Shown here piece after piece: positions 25,686 through 34,350 of a DNA stretch of 64,000 nucleotides. The DNA comes from Enhygromyxa salina (GTDB lineage: Bacteria > Myxococcota_A > Polyangia > Nannocystales > Nannocystaceae). The position numbers and the translations under genes were made by a program. A model generated the notes under the pieces. The model saw nothing but the letters and a program-made list of their open reading frames with translations. It was not told the DNA's origin and did no database searches. The stretch spans positions 29,949-93,948 of the forward strand of contig NZ_PVNK01000114.1 in NCBI RefSeq assembly GCF_002994615.1, in the 5' to 3' direction. The stretch's first letter is position 1. Every line of letters starts with the position of its first letter.

Positions 25686-27383
25686 ATGGGGATTGCTCGG
25701 ATCAAGGTCCGGGCAATCCCCGTGAACTACGGCTTCGTCATCGACAACAGCCGCTGCATCGGCTGCCACGCGTGCAGCACGGCGTGCAAGAGCGAGAACG
25801 AGGTCCCGCTCGGGGTCAACCGGACGTGGGTCAAATACGTCGAGCACGGCGCCTTTCCAGACGTCACGCGGAGCTTCCAGGTCACGCGCTGCAACCACTG
25901 CGAGAATCCACCGTGTGTGCGTATTTGCCCGGTCACGGCCATGTACCAGCGCGACGACGGCATCGTCGAATTCGACAAGGACGTGTGCATTGGCTGCAAA
26001 GCGTGCATGCAGGCGTGCCCCTACGACGCGATTCACATTGACCCCAACACCCACACCGCGGCCAAGTGCCATTATTGTGCGCACCGCGTTGACCTTGGGC
26101 TCGAGCCAGCTTGCGCGGTCGTGTGTCCAACCGAGGCGATCGTCGCGGGTGACCTCGACGATCCGATGAGCAAGATCGCCAAGCTCGTCGGGCGCAGCCG
26201 CACGAGCGTGCGCAAGCCCGAGCAGGGGACCTCGCCCAAGGTGCTCTACATCGAGGGCGACGCCCTCGCGCTCCACCCGACGGTCCTGGCCGAGCGGCCC
26301 AGGCAGCTCGCGTTCACCCAGGTCGTGACCAGGCAAGGCAGCACGCCCGCGCCCGCGGCCCCGAAGTCGCCAGCCAAGACCGCGGCCTCGGGCGCGCGGC
26401 TGCGGGCGCCGCAGGCTCAGGGCTTGCCGAGCACGACGATTCGCTCGGGCGGGCGGATGGCCGAGCAGATGGTCCAGCTCGGCTACAACGCCCAGCACGA
26501 GATCCCGTGGCACTGGCAGGTCCCGGCCTACCTGGTGACCAAGGGCATCGCGGCCGGCATCTTCGCGTTCCTCGCGATCGGCTGGAACCTCGGCCTGTTC
26601 GCGTTCGACCTGGGCGCGATGATCTGGGCCGGCTTGCTGGCCGTGCTCGCAACCTTGGCCACGACCGGGCTGCTGGTCGCCGACCTCGAGCGACCCGAGC
26701 GCTTCTTGTCGATCCTCTTGCGTCCGCAGTGGCGCAGCTGGCTGACGCGCGGGGCTTTTTTGCTGGTCGGCTTCGCCGGGGTCTCGGGCGCGTGGTGGGC
26801 GGTCGAGGCCGCAGCCGCGTGGACCGGCGCGTTCGAGGTCTCGGCGCTCGCCCGCGCGGCGCTGGGCTGGGCGACGGCGCCGCTGGCGATCGGCGCGGCG
26901 GTCTACACCGCGTTCTTGTTCGCCCAGGCCGAGGGCCGGGATCTGTGGCAGAGCCCGCTGCTGCCGATCCACCTGCTGATCCAGGCGACGATGATGGGCA
27001 CCGGGGCGCTGCTGTGCGTGGCCGCGTTCGTCGAGCTCGACCCGGGGCTGGTCGCGGCCGCGCGCGTGACCCTGGGCGTGAGCCTGGCCGTCGACCTGTT
27101 TGCGATCTTGGTCGGCGAGCTCGGGATCCCCCACGCGACCGAGCTCGCCGCCCGGGCGGCCCACGAGATCCACCGCGGTCGCTACGCGGCCGGGTTTTGG
27201 TGGGGCGCGATCGTGCTCGGGCACCTCGTCCCGCTCGCCCTGCTGCTCGCGCCCGCGTGGGGGCCAGCGCCGGTCGCGGGGGGCGGATGGCTCGGCGCGC
27301 TCGCGGCCGCGTGCGCGACCGTCGGCCTCTACATCTACGAGTACGCCTTCGTCATGGCCCCGCAGGAGCTGCCCAACTCATGA
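25686..27383 (+). CDS. Fused four-cluster ferredoxin and NrfD-type membrane subunit
   Basis: 565 aa from ATG 25686. Residues 1-200 are a DmsB/PhsB-type electron-transfer protein with four cysteine groups: CIGCHACSTAC, CNHCENPPCVRIC, CIGCKACMQAC and CHYCAHRV...ACAVVC, enough for four [4Fe-4S] clusters. After a Pro/Ala/Arg linker (about 215-265) come about eight hydrophobic helices of the NrfD/PsrC type (VTKGIAAGIFAFLAIGW, MIWAGLLAVLATLATTGLL and on to the C-terminus), the quinone-reacting anchor. The two are normally separate genes. Its TGA overlaps the ATG of the catalytic subunit (ATGA), so the complex is probably made in fixed ratio. Confidence 0.92.
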   Translation: MGIARIKVRAIPVNYGFVIDNSRCIGCHACSTACKSENEVPLGVNRTWVKYVEHGAFPDVTRSFQVTRCNHCENPPCVRICPVTAMYQRDDGIVEFDKDVCIGCKACMQACPYDAIHIDPNTHTAAKCHYCAHRVDLGLEPACAVVCPTEAIVAGDLDDPMSKIAKLVGRSRTSVRKPEQGTSPKVLYIEGDALALHPTVLAERPRQLAFTQVVTRQGSTPAPAAPKSPAKTAASGARLRAPQAQGLPSTTIRSGGRMAEQMVQLGYNAQHEIPWHWQVPAYLVTKGIAAGIFAFLAIGWNLGLFAFDLGAMIWAGLLAVLATLATTGLLVADLERPERFLSILLRPQWRSWLTRGAFLLVGFAGVSGAWWAVEAAAAWTGAFEVSALARAALGWATAPLAIGAAVYTAFLFAQAEGRDLWQSPLLPIHLLIQATMMGTGALLCVAAFVELDPGLVAAARVTLGVSLAVDLFAILVGELGIPHATELAARAAHEIHRGRYAAGFWWGAIVLGHLVPLALLLAPAWGPAPVAGGGWLGALAAACATVGLYIYEYAFVMAPQELPNS

Positions 27384-30292
27384 GCGGAGGTCCCGAGACC
27401 CTCGCCGACAAGGTCGGGCGGCTGCTGACCAAGGTCCTGCGTCCCGGCTTCGGCGGCGACGAGCCCGTGATCGCGAGCGAGCAGACCAACGCCGCTGGCG
27501 AGGCGCTGCCGAGCTACGGCGCCGCCGAGCCCTCGCGCGAGCCGGTCTCGCTGCTCGAGGTCGACCACGGCGACGGCCGCATGAGCCGCTACCCGCCGCC
27601 CGAGCGCTGGGACGACTGGGTCGAGTGGGACGCCAAGGCCTGGCCGCGCAAGATCCCCCGGCGCTACTCGCTGGTCCCGACGATCTGCTTCAACTGCGAG
27701 AGCGCCTGCGGGCTCCTGGCCTACGTCGACAAGACGACCTTCGAGATCCGCAAGTTCGAGGGCAACCCGGCCCACCCGGGCAGCCGCGGCCGCAACTGCG
27801 CCAAGGGCCCGGCGACCCACAACCAGATCTACGACCCCGAGCGGATCTTGTATCCGCTCAAGCGCGTCGGGGCCCGGGGCGAGGGCAAGTGGAAGCGGGT
27901 CAGCTGGGACGAGGCGCTCGACGACATCGCGGCCAAGATGCGCCAGTCTCGCGAGCGCCGCCGCGACGGCATCATGTATCACGTCGGCCGGCCCGGCGAA
28001 GATCACTACACCAACCGCTGCATCACCGCCTGGGGCGTCGACGGGCACAACAGCCACACCAACATCTGCTCGTCGGGCGCCCGGGTTGGCTACGCGCTGT
28101 GGACGGGCTGCGATCGCCCGAGCCCCGATCACGCCAACGCCCGGGTGATCTTGCTGATCTCGAGCCACCTCGAGACCGGCCACTACTTCAACCCCCACGC
28201 CCAGCGGATCATCGAGGCCAAGAGCGCGGGGGCCAAGATCATCACCCTCGATCCGCGCCTGTCGAACACCGCCGCGCGCAGCGACCTGTGGCTGCCGAGC
28301 TGGCCCGGCTCCGAGAGCGTGATCTTGCTTGCGATCGCGGCCCACCTGATCCGCCGCCGCAGCTACGACCGCGAGTTCATGCGCCGCTGGGTCAACTGGG
28401 ACCAGCTCCTGCGCGAGGGCCCGGGCCTGCCGGGGATGCCCGACCTGCCCGCGAGCGCCGCGGGAGCCGAGGGCGAGCTCAGCTTCGAGGACTTCGAGGC
28501 CTACCTCGAGCGGCTCTACGGCGAGTTCACCTTCGAGCAGGCCGCCGAGGCCTCGCAGGTCCCGATCGAGCGGATCGAGGAGGCCGCGCGTCTGGTCGAG
28601 GGCGCGGGCTCGCGGCTCGCGACGCACACCTGGCGCTCGGCCTCGATCGGCAACCGCGGCGGCTGGCAGGTCGCGCGCTGCCTGTTCTTTCTCAACGTGC
28701 TCACGGGCAGCGTCGGGACCCCGGGCGGGACCTCGATGAACGCGTGGAACAAGTTCGTGCCCAAGCCCTTCGCCTCGCCGCCGGCCTTCGAGGCCTGGAA
28801 CGAGCTCCAGCTCCCGCACGAGTGGCCGCTGGCCTTCTTCGAGATGAGCTTCTTGCTCCCGCACTTCCTCGCCGAGGGCCGCGGGACCGTCGACGTCTAC
28901 TTCACGCGGGTCTACAACCCGATGTGGATCAACCCCGACGGCTTCATGTGGCTCGAGGCCCTGCGCGACGAGGACAAGCTCGGGCTCCACGTCGCGCTCA
29001 CGCCAACCTGGAACGAGTCGGCGTGGTTCGCCGACTACGTGCTGCCGATGGGCCACGCGGGGGAGCGCCACGATCTGATGAGCCAAGAGACCCACGCCGG
29101 GCAGTGGATCGGCTTTCGTCAGCCGGTCCGCCGCGTGGCCCTCGAGCGCGCGGGGCGGCCGGTTCAGTTCACCCACGAGGCCAACCCCGGCAAGGTCTGG
29201 GAGGAGGCGGAGTTTTGGGTCGAGCTCTCGTGGCGGATGGACCCCGACGGCAGCCTCGGGATCCGCGAGTGGTTCGCGAGCCCCGCGGATCCGAGCCGGC
29301 CGATCACCCAGGACGAGTATTGGGCCCACGTGTTCGAGCACAGCGTCCCGGGCCTGCCCGAGGCCGCGGCGGCCGAAGAGCTGAGCCCGCTCGCCTACAT
29401 GCGCAAGTACGGCTGCTTCGAGGTCCTGCGCTCGAACTACACGCCCTACGAGGCCGAGGGCTTCGCCACGCCCAGCGGCAAGCTCGAGCTGTTCTCGCCC
29501 ACGATGCGCGACTGGGGCTGGCCCGAGCGCGAGCACGTGATCCCCTGGCCCCTCGACAGCCACGTGTCGCCGGCCAACATCGACCGCGACCGGGGCCAGA
29601 TGCTGCTGCTGCCCAACTTTCGGCTCCCGACGCTGATCCACACCCGCTCGGCCAACGCCAAGTGGCTCTACGAGATCAGCCACGCCAACCCGGTCTGGAT
29701 CCACCCCAGCGACGCGGGCCGGATCGGGGTTCAAAGCGGCGAGCTCGTCCGGGTCCAGACCGAGATCGGCTACTTCGTCGACAAGGTCTACGTGACCGAG
29801 GGCATCAAGCCGGGGATCATCGCGATGAGCCATCACCTCGGGCGCTGGCGGCTAGCGAGCGACATGGGCGGCAACCCGGGCATGAGCGCGCTCGCGCAGC
29901 TCGACGAGGACGGCGAGGGCGGCCACGCGCTCAACATCCTCGAGCACGGCCGCGCGTGGGACAGCTTCGACCCCGACACCGCGCGGATCTGGTGGCAGGA
30001 CGTCGGCGTGCACCAGAACCTGACCCACGCCGTCCACCCCGATCCGATCAGCGGCGCGCACTGCTGGCTGCAAAAGGCGCTGAGCGTGCGCAAGGCCGGG
30101 GCCTCCGACCGCCACGGCGACGTCCACGTCGACACGCGCAAGTCGATGGCGGTGTATCGGCAGTGGCACGCGCTCACGCGCTCGGCCGTCGATCACAGCC
30201 CCGACGGCACCCGGCGGCCGTGGTGGCTCAAGCGCCCGCTCAAGCCGACCCGGGCCGCCTACGCCCTGCCCGAGGAGCCCTTCGGCCGATGA
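27380..30292 (+). CDS. Molybdopterin oxidoreductase, polysulfide/thiosulfate-reductase-like catalytic subunit
   Basis: 970 aa from ATG 27380. DMSO-reductase family: a [4Fe-4S] site C103-x2-C106-x3-C110-x29-C140 (CFNCESAC...RNCAKG), then the likely molybdenum ligand C230 in NSHTNICSSGAR, as in the Cys-ligated PsrA/PhsA branch. Further family motifs: ILLISSHLE, IITLDPRLSNTAARSDLWLP, TWNESAWFADYVLP, HANPVWIHPSDA and RVQTEIGYFVDKVY. There is no twin-arginine signal at the N-terminus, unlike most periplasmic PsrA/PhsA, so it may face the cytoplasm. Electrons would pass through the fused ferredoxin-NrfD protein to or from quinone. The sulfur substrate is inferred from the persulfide dioxygenase two genes downstream. 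Confidence 0.9.
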   Translation: MSGGPETLADKVGRLLTKVLRPGFGGDEPVIASEQTNAAGEALPSYGAAEPSREPVSLLEVDHGDGRMSRYPPPERWDDWVEWDAKAWPRKIPRRYSLVPTICFNCESACGLLAYVDKTTFEIRKFEGNPAHPGSRGRNCAKGPATHNQIYDPERILYPLKRVGARGEGKWKRVSWDEALDDIAAKMRQSRERRRDGIMYHVGRPGEDHYTNRCITAWGVDGHNSHTNICSSGARVGYALWTGCDRPSPDHANARVILLISSHLETGHYFNPHAQRIIEAKSAGAKIITLDPRLSNTAARSDLWLPSWPGSESVILLAIAAHLIRRRSYDREFMRRWVNWDQLLREGPGLPGMPDLPASAAGAEGELSFEDFEAYLERLYGEFTFEQAAEASQVPIERIEEAARLVEGAGSRLATHTWRSASIGNRGGWQVARCLFFLNVLTGSVGTPGGTSMNAWNKFVPKPFASPPAFEAWNELQLPHEWPLAFFEMSFLLPHFLAEGRGTVDVYFTRVYNPMWINPDGFMWLEALRDEDKLGLHVALTPTWNESAWFADYVLPMGHAGERHDLMSQETHAGQWIGFRQPVRRVALERAGRPVQFTHEANPGKVWEEAEFWVELSWRMDPDGSLGIREWFASPADPSRPITQDEYWAHVFEHSVPGLPEAAAAEELSPLAYMRKYGCFEVLRSNYTPYEAEGFATPSGKLELFSPTMRDWGWPEREHVIPWPLDSHVSPANIDRDRGQMLLLPNFRLPTLIHTRSANAKWLYEISHANPVWIHPSDAGRIGVQSGELVRVQTEIGYFVDKVYVTEGIKPGIIAMSHHLGRWRLASDMGGNPGMSALAQLDEDGEGGHALNILEHGRAWDSFDPDTARIWWQDVGVHQNLTHAVHPDPISGAHCWLQKALSVRKAGASDRHGDVHVDTRKSMAVYRQWHALTRSAVDHSPDGTRRPWWLKRPLKPTRAAYALPEEPFGR

Positions 30293-31290
30293 CCCTCGCC
30301 CAAGACCCGAGCCAGGACCCGAGGGTCCTGGCGCTGGCCTACAGCCGGCTCTACGCTGTGCTCGCCCGGGCGCTGCTGCGGGGCGTCGACGCGCGGATGT
30401 TGGCGCAGCTGCGCGAGCTCGACTGGGTCGGCCCGGGCGACGGGCTCGAGCAGCTTGCGACCCAGCTCCACGCGACCTTCGAGCTCGGCGTGTTTCCCTA
30501 CGCGGGCGTGTTCCTCGACCCAGACGCCCAGGCGGGCGCGTGCGCGGATCGGGTCCGGGGCTTCTACGCCCGGGCCGGGTTCTCGCCGCGTCCGGTCAAC
30601 GCCGAGCTCGCGCCCGACCACCTCGGGGTCGAGCTCGCGTTCATGGCCTTCGTGAGTCGGGCTCACGCCGACGGGCGCCTCGGCCCGAGCTCGCCCTTGC
30701 TCGCCGAGTTCCTCGACGCGTGCGTGCTCGCGTACTTGCCGAGCCTGGTCATCGCCGCCCGCGAGCTCGGCGAAGGCGCGTGGCCGACGATGCTCAACGA
30801 GCTGCTCGAGCTCGTCGCGGCCCAGCGCGCCACGCTGCCCGGCCCGCGCGCGGCCCCGAGCTTGTGTCCCGCGCAGGCGCTGCTCGACGACGCGCGCACG
30901 GGGTTGCGGGAGATCGCCGCATACTTGCTCACGCCCGCGCGTAGCGGGGTGTTTTTGACCCGCGCCGACATCGCCGCGCTCGCGCGCTCGCGCGGCCTCG
31001 CCCGCGGCTTCGGCTCGCGCCTGACGATGCTCGACAACCTCCTGCGCGGCGCGGTCGAGTACGGTGAGCTCGACAAGCTGCGCGCGGGGCTCGACGAACT
31101 GCTCGCGCGGCGCGACCATCGGCTCGTGGAGCTCGACCAGCGCCTCGAGCTCGGCCCCGCGATCGAGCCCTGGCGCGCCGCGATCGCCCGAACCCGCGAG
31201 CTGGTCCGCGCGCTCCACCGAGCTCCTTCACGAGACCGAGCCGACCCATGGACATCGAAGCCTTCTACGACGACGCCACCAGCACCTTGA
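30289..31290 (+). CDS. TorD-family molybdoenzyme chaperone, long form
   Basis: 333 aa, ATG overlapping the catalytic-subunit stop (ATGA). All-helical; the region about residues 60-130 holds the family pattern (FPYAGVFLDPDAQAG, then VNAELAPDHLGVELAFMAFV), the DHLGVEL-type motif typical of TorD/DmsD proteins that bind the apo-molybdoenzyme and guard cofactor insertion. Members are usually around 200-270 residues; here about 100 extra helical, Arg/Leu-rich residues follow. Its last 43 bases overlap the persulfide dioxygenase gene in another frame. Confidence 0.82.
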   Translation: MTLAQDPSQDPRVLALAYSRLYAVLARALLRGVDARMLAQLRELDWVGPGDGLEQLATQLHATFELGVFPYAGVFLDPDAQAGACADRVRGFYARAGFSPRPVNAELAPDHLGVELAFMAFVSRAHADGRLGPSSPLLAEFLDACVLAYLPSLVIAARELGEGAWPTMLNELLELVAAQRATLPGPRAAPSLCPAQALLDDARTGLREIAAYLLTPARSGVFLTRADIAALARSRGLARGFGSRLTMLDNLLRGAVEYGELDKLRAGLDELLARRDHRLVELDQRLELGPAIEPWRAAIARTRELVRALHRAPSRDRADPWTSKPSTTTPPAP

Positions 31291-32153
31291 CCTACGTGGT
31301 CTCCGATCCCGCCTCGCGCGACGCCGTGGTCATCGATCCGGTCCTCGACTACGACCCGGCCGCGTCGCGGGTGAGCTACGAGTCCGTCGATCGGGTGTCC
31401 GCCTACCTGCGCGAGCACCAGCTCAACCTGCGCCTGATCCTCGAGACCCACGCCCACGCCGATCACCTCTCGGGCTCGCGCGAGCTCAAGCAGCGCTTCG
31501 GGGCCGCGCGCACGGGCGTCGGGGCCAAGATCACGATGGTCCAGGAGGTCTTCAAGGAGGTGTTCGATCTGCCCAAGGACTTCCCGACCGACGGGCGGCA
31601 GTTTGATCGCCTGTTTGAAGACCGCGAGCAGGTCGAGGCCGGGAGCCTGCGCTTCGAGGTCATCTTTACTCCCGGGCACACGCCCGCGTGCGTCTGCTAC
31701 CTGTTCGGCGACGCGCTGTTCACCGGCGACACGATGTTCATGCCCGACATGGGCACGGGCCGCTGTGACTTCCCGGCCGGGAGCGCGGGCGACCTCTACG
31801 ACTCGATCACCTCCCGGATCTACACGCTGCCCGACGACACCCGGATCTTCGTCGGTCACGATTACCAGCCCGGCGGCCGCGCGCTCGCCTACGAGACCAG
31901 CGTCGGCGAGCAAAAACGCACCAACAAGCAGCTGCCTGCGGACCGCAGCCGGGCCGAATTCGTCGAATTTCGGACCACGCGCGACGCTGGCCTGAGCACG
32001 CCGCGGCTGCTGTTTCAGAGCGTGCAGGTCAACGTCGACGCTGGCGCGCTCCCCGATCCGGCGGCCAACGAGACGCGCTATCTCAAGATCCCGATCAACG
32101 CGTTTCGACCGCAACCCGCGGATCCCGAGGCGATCACCGAAGAGTCGATGTGA
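31248..32153 (+). CDS. Persulfide dioxygenase-like metallo-beta-lactamase-fold protein
   Basis: 301 aa from ATG 31248. The metal-binding motif is [10 protein letters not shown] (about residues 67-76), followed by [30 protein letters not shown] and [10 protein letters not shown], the ETHE1/Blh subgroup pattern rather than glyoxalase II. These mononuclear-iron enzymes oxidise glutathione persulfide to sulfite. The C-terminal about 80 residues include [13 protein letters not shown], common to the longer bacterial members. Overlaps the TorD gene by 43 bp, so the four genes 25.7-32.2 kb form one unit. Its presence ties the molybdoenzyme to sulfur compounds. Confidence 0.88.
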   Translation: MDIEAFYDDATSTLTYVVSDPASRDAVVIDPVLDYDPAASRVSYESVDRVSAYLREHQLNLRLILETHAHADHLSGSRELKQRFGAARTGVGAKITMVQEVFKEVFDLPKDFPTDGRQFDRLFEDREQVEAGSLRFEVIFTPGHTPACVCYLFGDALFTGDTMFMPDMGTGRCDFPAGSAGDLYDSITSRIYTLPDDTRIFVGHDYQPGGRALAYETSVGEQKRTNKQLPADRSRAEFVEFRTTRDAGLSTPRLLFQSVQVNVDAGALPDPAANETRYLKIPINAFRPQPADPEAITEESM

Positions 32154-32315
32154 TCACTCGGGCGGAGCGCCGGCGCCGATCGTGCGGGGAGCTCGCGTCG
32201 TCGCGGGCCGTCCCGGAGAAGGGCTTTGGAGGCCCTGGGAGCCCGCTGAGGCCGCTGGGGGGAGCATTTGGGCATTTGAGTTGCCATGGCGGACCCAAGA
32301 TGCGAATTTCCGGCC

Positions 32316-32768
32316 ATGCGACGCGGCTTGTTTCTTTCGCTTGTCCCTGCGCTCCTCCTCGTTGTCGGCTGCGGCGACGACGAGCCGAATCAGTTCGAGG
32401 CGACGGCCACCGACGGGTCGGGTACGGCGACCGATACCGGAGCGCCCGCAGACCTGCCCGCGGAGACCGAGGAGACCGGCAGCGCAGACGGCGAGACTGG
32501 CGAGACCGGCGAGACCGGCGACGGAGACTCGGGCGACGGCGACGGTGACCCGGGCGAGACCGGCACCGACACCGGAGCCGGCGTGTGTGGTGATGGCGTC
32601 GTCGACATCGGTGAGCAGTGCGACGGCCTCGACCTCAATGGGTTCACCTGCGAGGATCTCGGCTACGCCACCGGCCAGCTCGGCTGCGACCCGGTCACCT
32701 GCACCTACGACGCGGCGGCGTGCATGACCGACATGGACGGTGGCGGCAGCGGCGGCACGACCGGCTGA
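32316..32768 (+). CDS. Lipoprotein with acidic stalk and DUF4215-like Cys module
   Basis: 150 aa from ATG 32316. Signal with lipobox LLVVGCGDD. Residues about 25-90 are a low-complexity Thr/Glu/Gly/Asp stalk (ETGETGETGDGDSGDGDGD). The C-terminal part, CGDGVVDIGEQCDG...FTCEDLGY...LGCDPVTCTYDAAAC, is a DUF4215-like myxobacterial cysteine repeat. Probably a surface lipoprotein of unknown role. Located 160 bp after the sulfur operon; convergent with the DUF2505 gene, with a small GCTGCT/AGCAGC hairpin between. Confidence 0.75.
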   Translation: MRRGLFLSLVPALLLVVGCGDDEPNQFEATATDGSGTATDTGAPADLPAETEETGSADGETGETGETGDGDSGDGDGDPGETGTDTGAGVCGDGVVDIGEQCDGLDLNGFTCEDLGYATGQLGCDPVTCTYDAAACMTDMDGGGSGGTTG

Positions 32769-32827
32769 GCTGCTCCCCAGCAGCCCCCAACTCCCAACGA
32801 TCTGTTCGAGCGTCGGCGAGCGTGAGC

Positions 32828-33346
32828 TCAGCTGGCGCTCTTTGCGTTGGGGTGCGCGGCCAACCATCGGTTCCAGTAGCGCGCGCAGACCGGGTAGCTC
32901 TTCTCGATGTTCTGCTCGACGGTACGCTCGAGCAGCCGGCCGACGCCGAGGATCGAGCACTCGATGTCGATCTTCGTCCGCCAGCGCATCCGGGCCTCGC
33001 CGAGCGGCTCGCCCGAGCTGCGCCCGGACATCTTCATGCGCTCGCCAAAGATGTTGGTCCGGTGGCGGAACACGAACTCGGACCTGCCCCGATCGAAGCG
33101 GCCCCACTCGCGGTAGCCGAGCTGCTCGCCGATCAGCTTGGCGACCTTGCCGGGGATGTCGAGCCTCGGCCGGGCCGAGAGGTTGCGGACGATCTCGCGC
33201 TCGTCGCTGCGAAACTCGAGGATCGTCGGCGGCTCCCAGCCCAGCGCGTCGACGAAGGTCTCGCGGTTGAAGTCCGCGTCAAAGTAGAGCTGCCAGAAGC
33301 GCTCGGGCGGGCAGTCGAGCTCGAGGGAGATGTCGCAGCGGCGCAT
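32828..33346 (-). CDS. DUF2505 protein (START/SRPBCC-like fold)
   Basis: 172 aa from ATG 33346. Fits DUF2505: LDCPPERFWQLYFDADFNRETFVDALGW at the start, a middle with DIPGKVAKLIGEQLGYREWGRFDR, and a C-terminal helix ERTVEQNIEKSYPVCARYWNRW. The family has the helix-grip fold that binds hydrophobic ligands; the actual ligand is unknown. No signal peptide. Same strand as the MYXO-CTERM gene, 25 bp beyond its stop. Confidence 0.8.
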   Translation of the reverse strand: MRRCDISLELDCPPERFWQLYFDADFNRETFVDALGWEPPTILEFRSDEREIVRNLSARPRLDIPGKVAKLIGEQLGYREWGRFDRGRSEFVFRHRTNIFGERMKMSGRSSGEPLGEARMRWRTKIDIECSILGVGRLLERTVEQNIEKSYPVCARYWNRWLAAHPNAKSAS

Positions 33347-33371
33347 GTTGGGGGGACTGTTCGAAGAGGGA

Positions 33372-33800
33372 TCAGGGCCGTCGGCGACGCAAGCCCGCGC
33401 CCGAGATCACCAGGACCAGCGCCGCGAGGCCGATGAGCCCGCGCTCGGGCTCGTCGGTGATCGAGCAGCTGCCGGACTTGGTCTCGGCCTTTGCCTCGGG
33501 CTCGGTTTTTGGCTTGGGCTCGGGCTCGGGCTCGGCGTTGGGCTCGGGCTCGGGCTCGGCTTCGGCCTTTGCCTCGGGCTCGGCCTGGGCTTCGGGCTCG
33601 GCCTGGGCTTCGGGCTCGGGCGGTGTCTCGACCTCGGTCGGCCCTGGCGGGGCTGGCTTTGGCGGCGCAGAGTGGGGTTGGAACTCGATCACCTCGTTCT
33701 TCCTGCGCGGTGCGATATCCGCGAGCACCGGGGTCGCGCTGCCAAGTACGAGGGCGAGCGCGACCAACGAAGGGGCGAGGCGAGTGAGGCTCTCCGGCAT
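33372..33800 (-). CDS. MYXO-CTERM-type surface protein with Pro/Glu/Ala stalk
   Basis: 142 aa from ATG 33800. A cleavable signal peptide (LVALALVLGSATPVLADI), a low-complexity Pro/Glu/Ala/Lys region (about residues 45-110, EPEAQAEPEAKAEAEPEP type), then SGSCS, one hydrophobic helix (GLIGLAALVLVISGAGL) and a terminal RRRRP. Cys plus helix plus Arg cluster is the MYXO-CTERM sorting signal used for surface anchoring in myxobacteria. Almost nothing remains besides signal, stalk and anchor, so it may be a spacer or adhesin scaffold. TATACT lies seven bases before the ATG. Confidence 0.8.
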   Translation of the reverse strand: MPESLTRLAPSLVALALVLGSATPVLADIAPRRKNEVIEFQPHSAPPKPAPPGPTEVETPPEPEAQAEPEAQAEPEAKAEAEPEPEPNAEPEPEPKPKTEPEAKAETKSGSCSITDEPERGLIGLAALVLVISGAGLRRRRP

Positions 33801-33807
33801 GGCCGCG

Positions 33808-33813
33808 AGTATA
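33808..33813 (-). promoter_or_regulatory. -10-like TATACT hexamer of the MYXO-CTERM gene
   Basis: TATACT on the minus strand with a seven-base gap to ATG 33800. It lies between greB and this gene, so the gene need not depend on greB transcription. Confidence 0.5.
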
Positions 33814-33849
33814 GGCGCTCGCCTCGGACTTGGGATCTGTGGCGCGAAC

Positions 33850-34341
33850 TCAGTCGTCATCGCCCGCGTCGCCGTAGCGAATGCTGATGATCGTCAGCTC
33901 CAGGTCCCCCTTGGGCCGGCGGACCTCGACCTCGTCGTCGACGGACTTGCCCAGCAGCGCGCGCCCGATCGGTGACAGCACGCTGATCTTCCCGAGCTTG
34001 ACGTCCCACTCTTCGCTGCCGACGAGCTGCCAGGTGTTGCGCTCGCCGTCCTCGTCTTCGACGGTCACGTGGGCGCCGAAGTGGATCTTGCCGTCCTTGG
34101 GTGAGGCGCGGACGATCTCGAGCTCGGCGAGGCGCTTGTTGAGCCAGCGGACGCGGCGGTCGATCTCTCGCAGGCGCCGCTTGCCGTACTGGTATTCGGC
34201 GTTCTCCGAGCGGTCGCCGAGCGCGGCCGCGGCCGCGACCTCCTCGGTGACCTGGGGGCGCTCGACCTTCCACAGGTGGTCGAGCTCGGCCCGCAGCTTG
34301 GCGTAGCCGCTGGGCGTGATCTTGTTCTCGAGCTCGGCCAT
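33850..34341 (-). CDS. greB: Transcription elongation factor GreB type
   Basis: 163 aa from ATG 34341. The GreB signature LGDRSENAEYQYGKRRLREIDRRVRWLNKRL (residues about 41-71) differs from the GreA version at 6.5-7 kb. The C-terminal domain reads KLGKISVLSPIGRALLGKSVDDEVEV. It stimulates transcript cleavage in backtracked RNA polymerase. It is nine bases downstream of the BKACE gene of the catabolic cluster, which may be read-through rather than a functional link. Confidence 0.9.
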   Translation of the reverse strand: MAELENKITPSGYAKLRAELDHLWKVERPQVTEEVAAAAALGDRSENAEYQYGKRRLREIDRRVRWLNKRLAELEIVRASPKDGKIHFGAHVTVEDEDGERNTWQLVGSEEWDVKLGKISVLSPIGRALLGKSVDDEVEVRRPKGDLELTIISIRYGDAGDDD

Positions 34342-34350
34342 GGGCGTGGA

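Noticed and set aside
27100..31290. A 1396-codon fusion of Arg/Ala-rich sequence with the TorD chaperone
   Set aside because: Only the part from ATG 30289 has TorD features; upstream is the out-of-frame reading of the molybdoenzyme gene.
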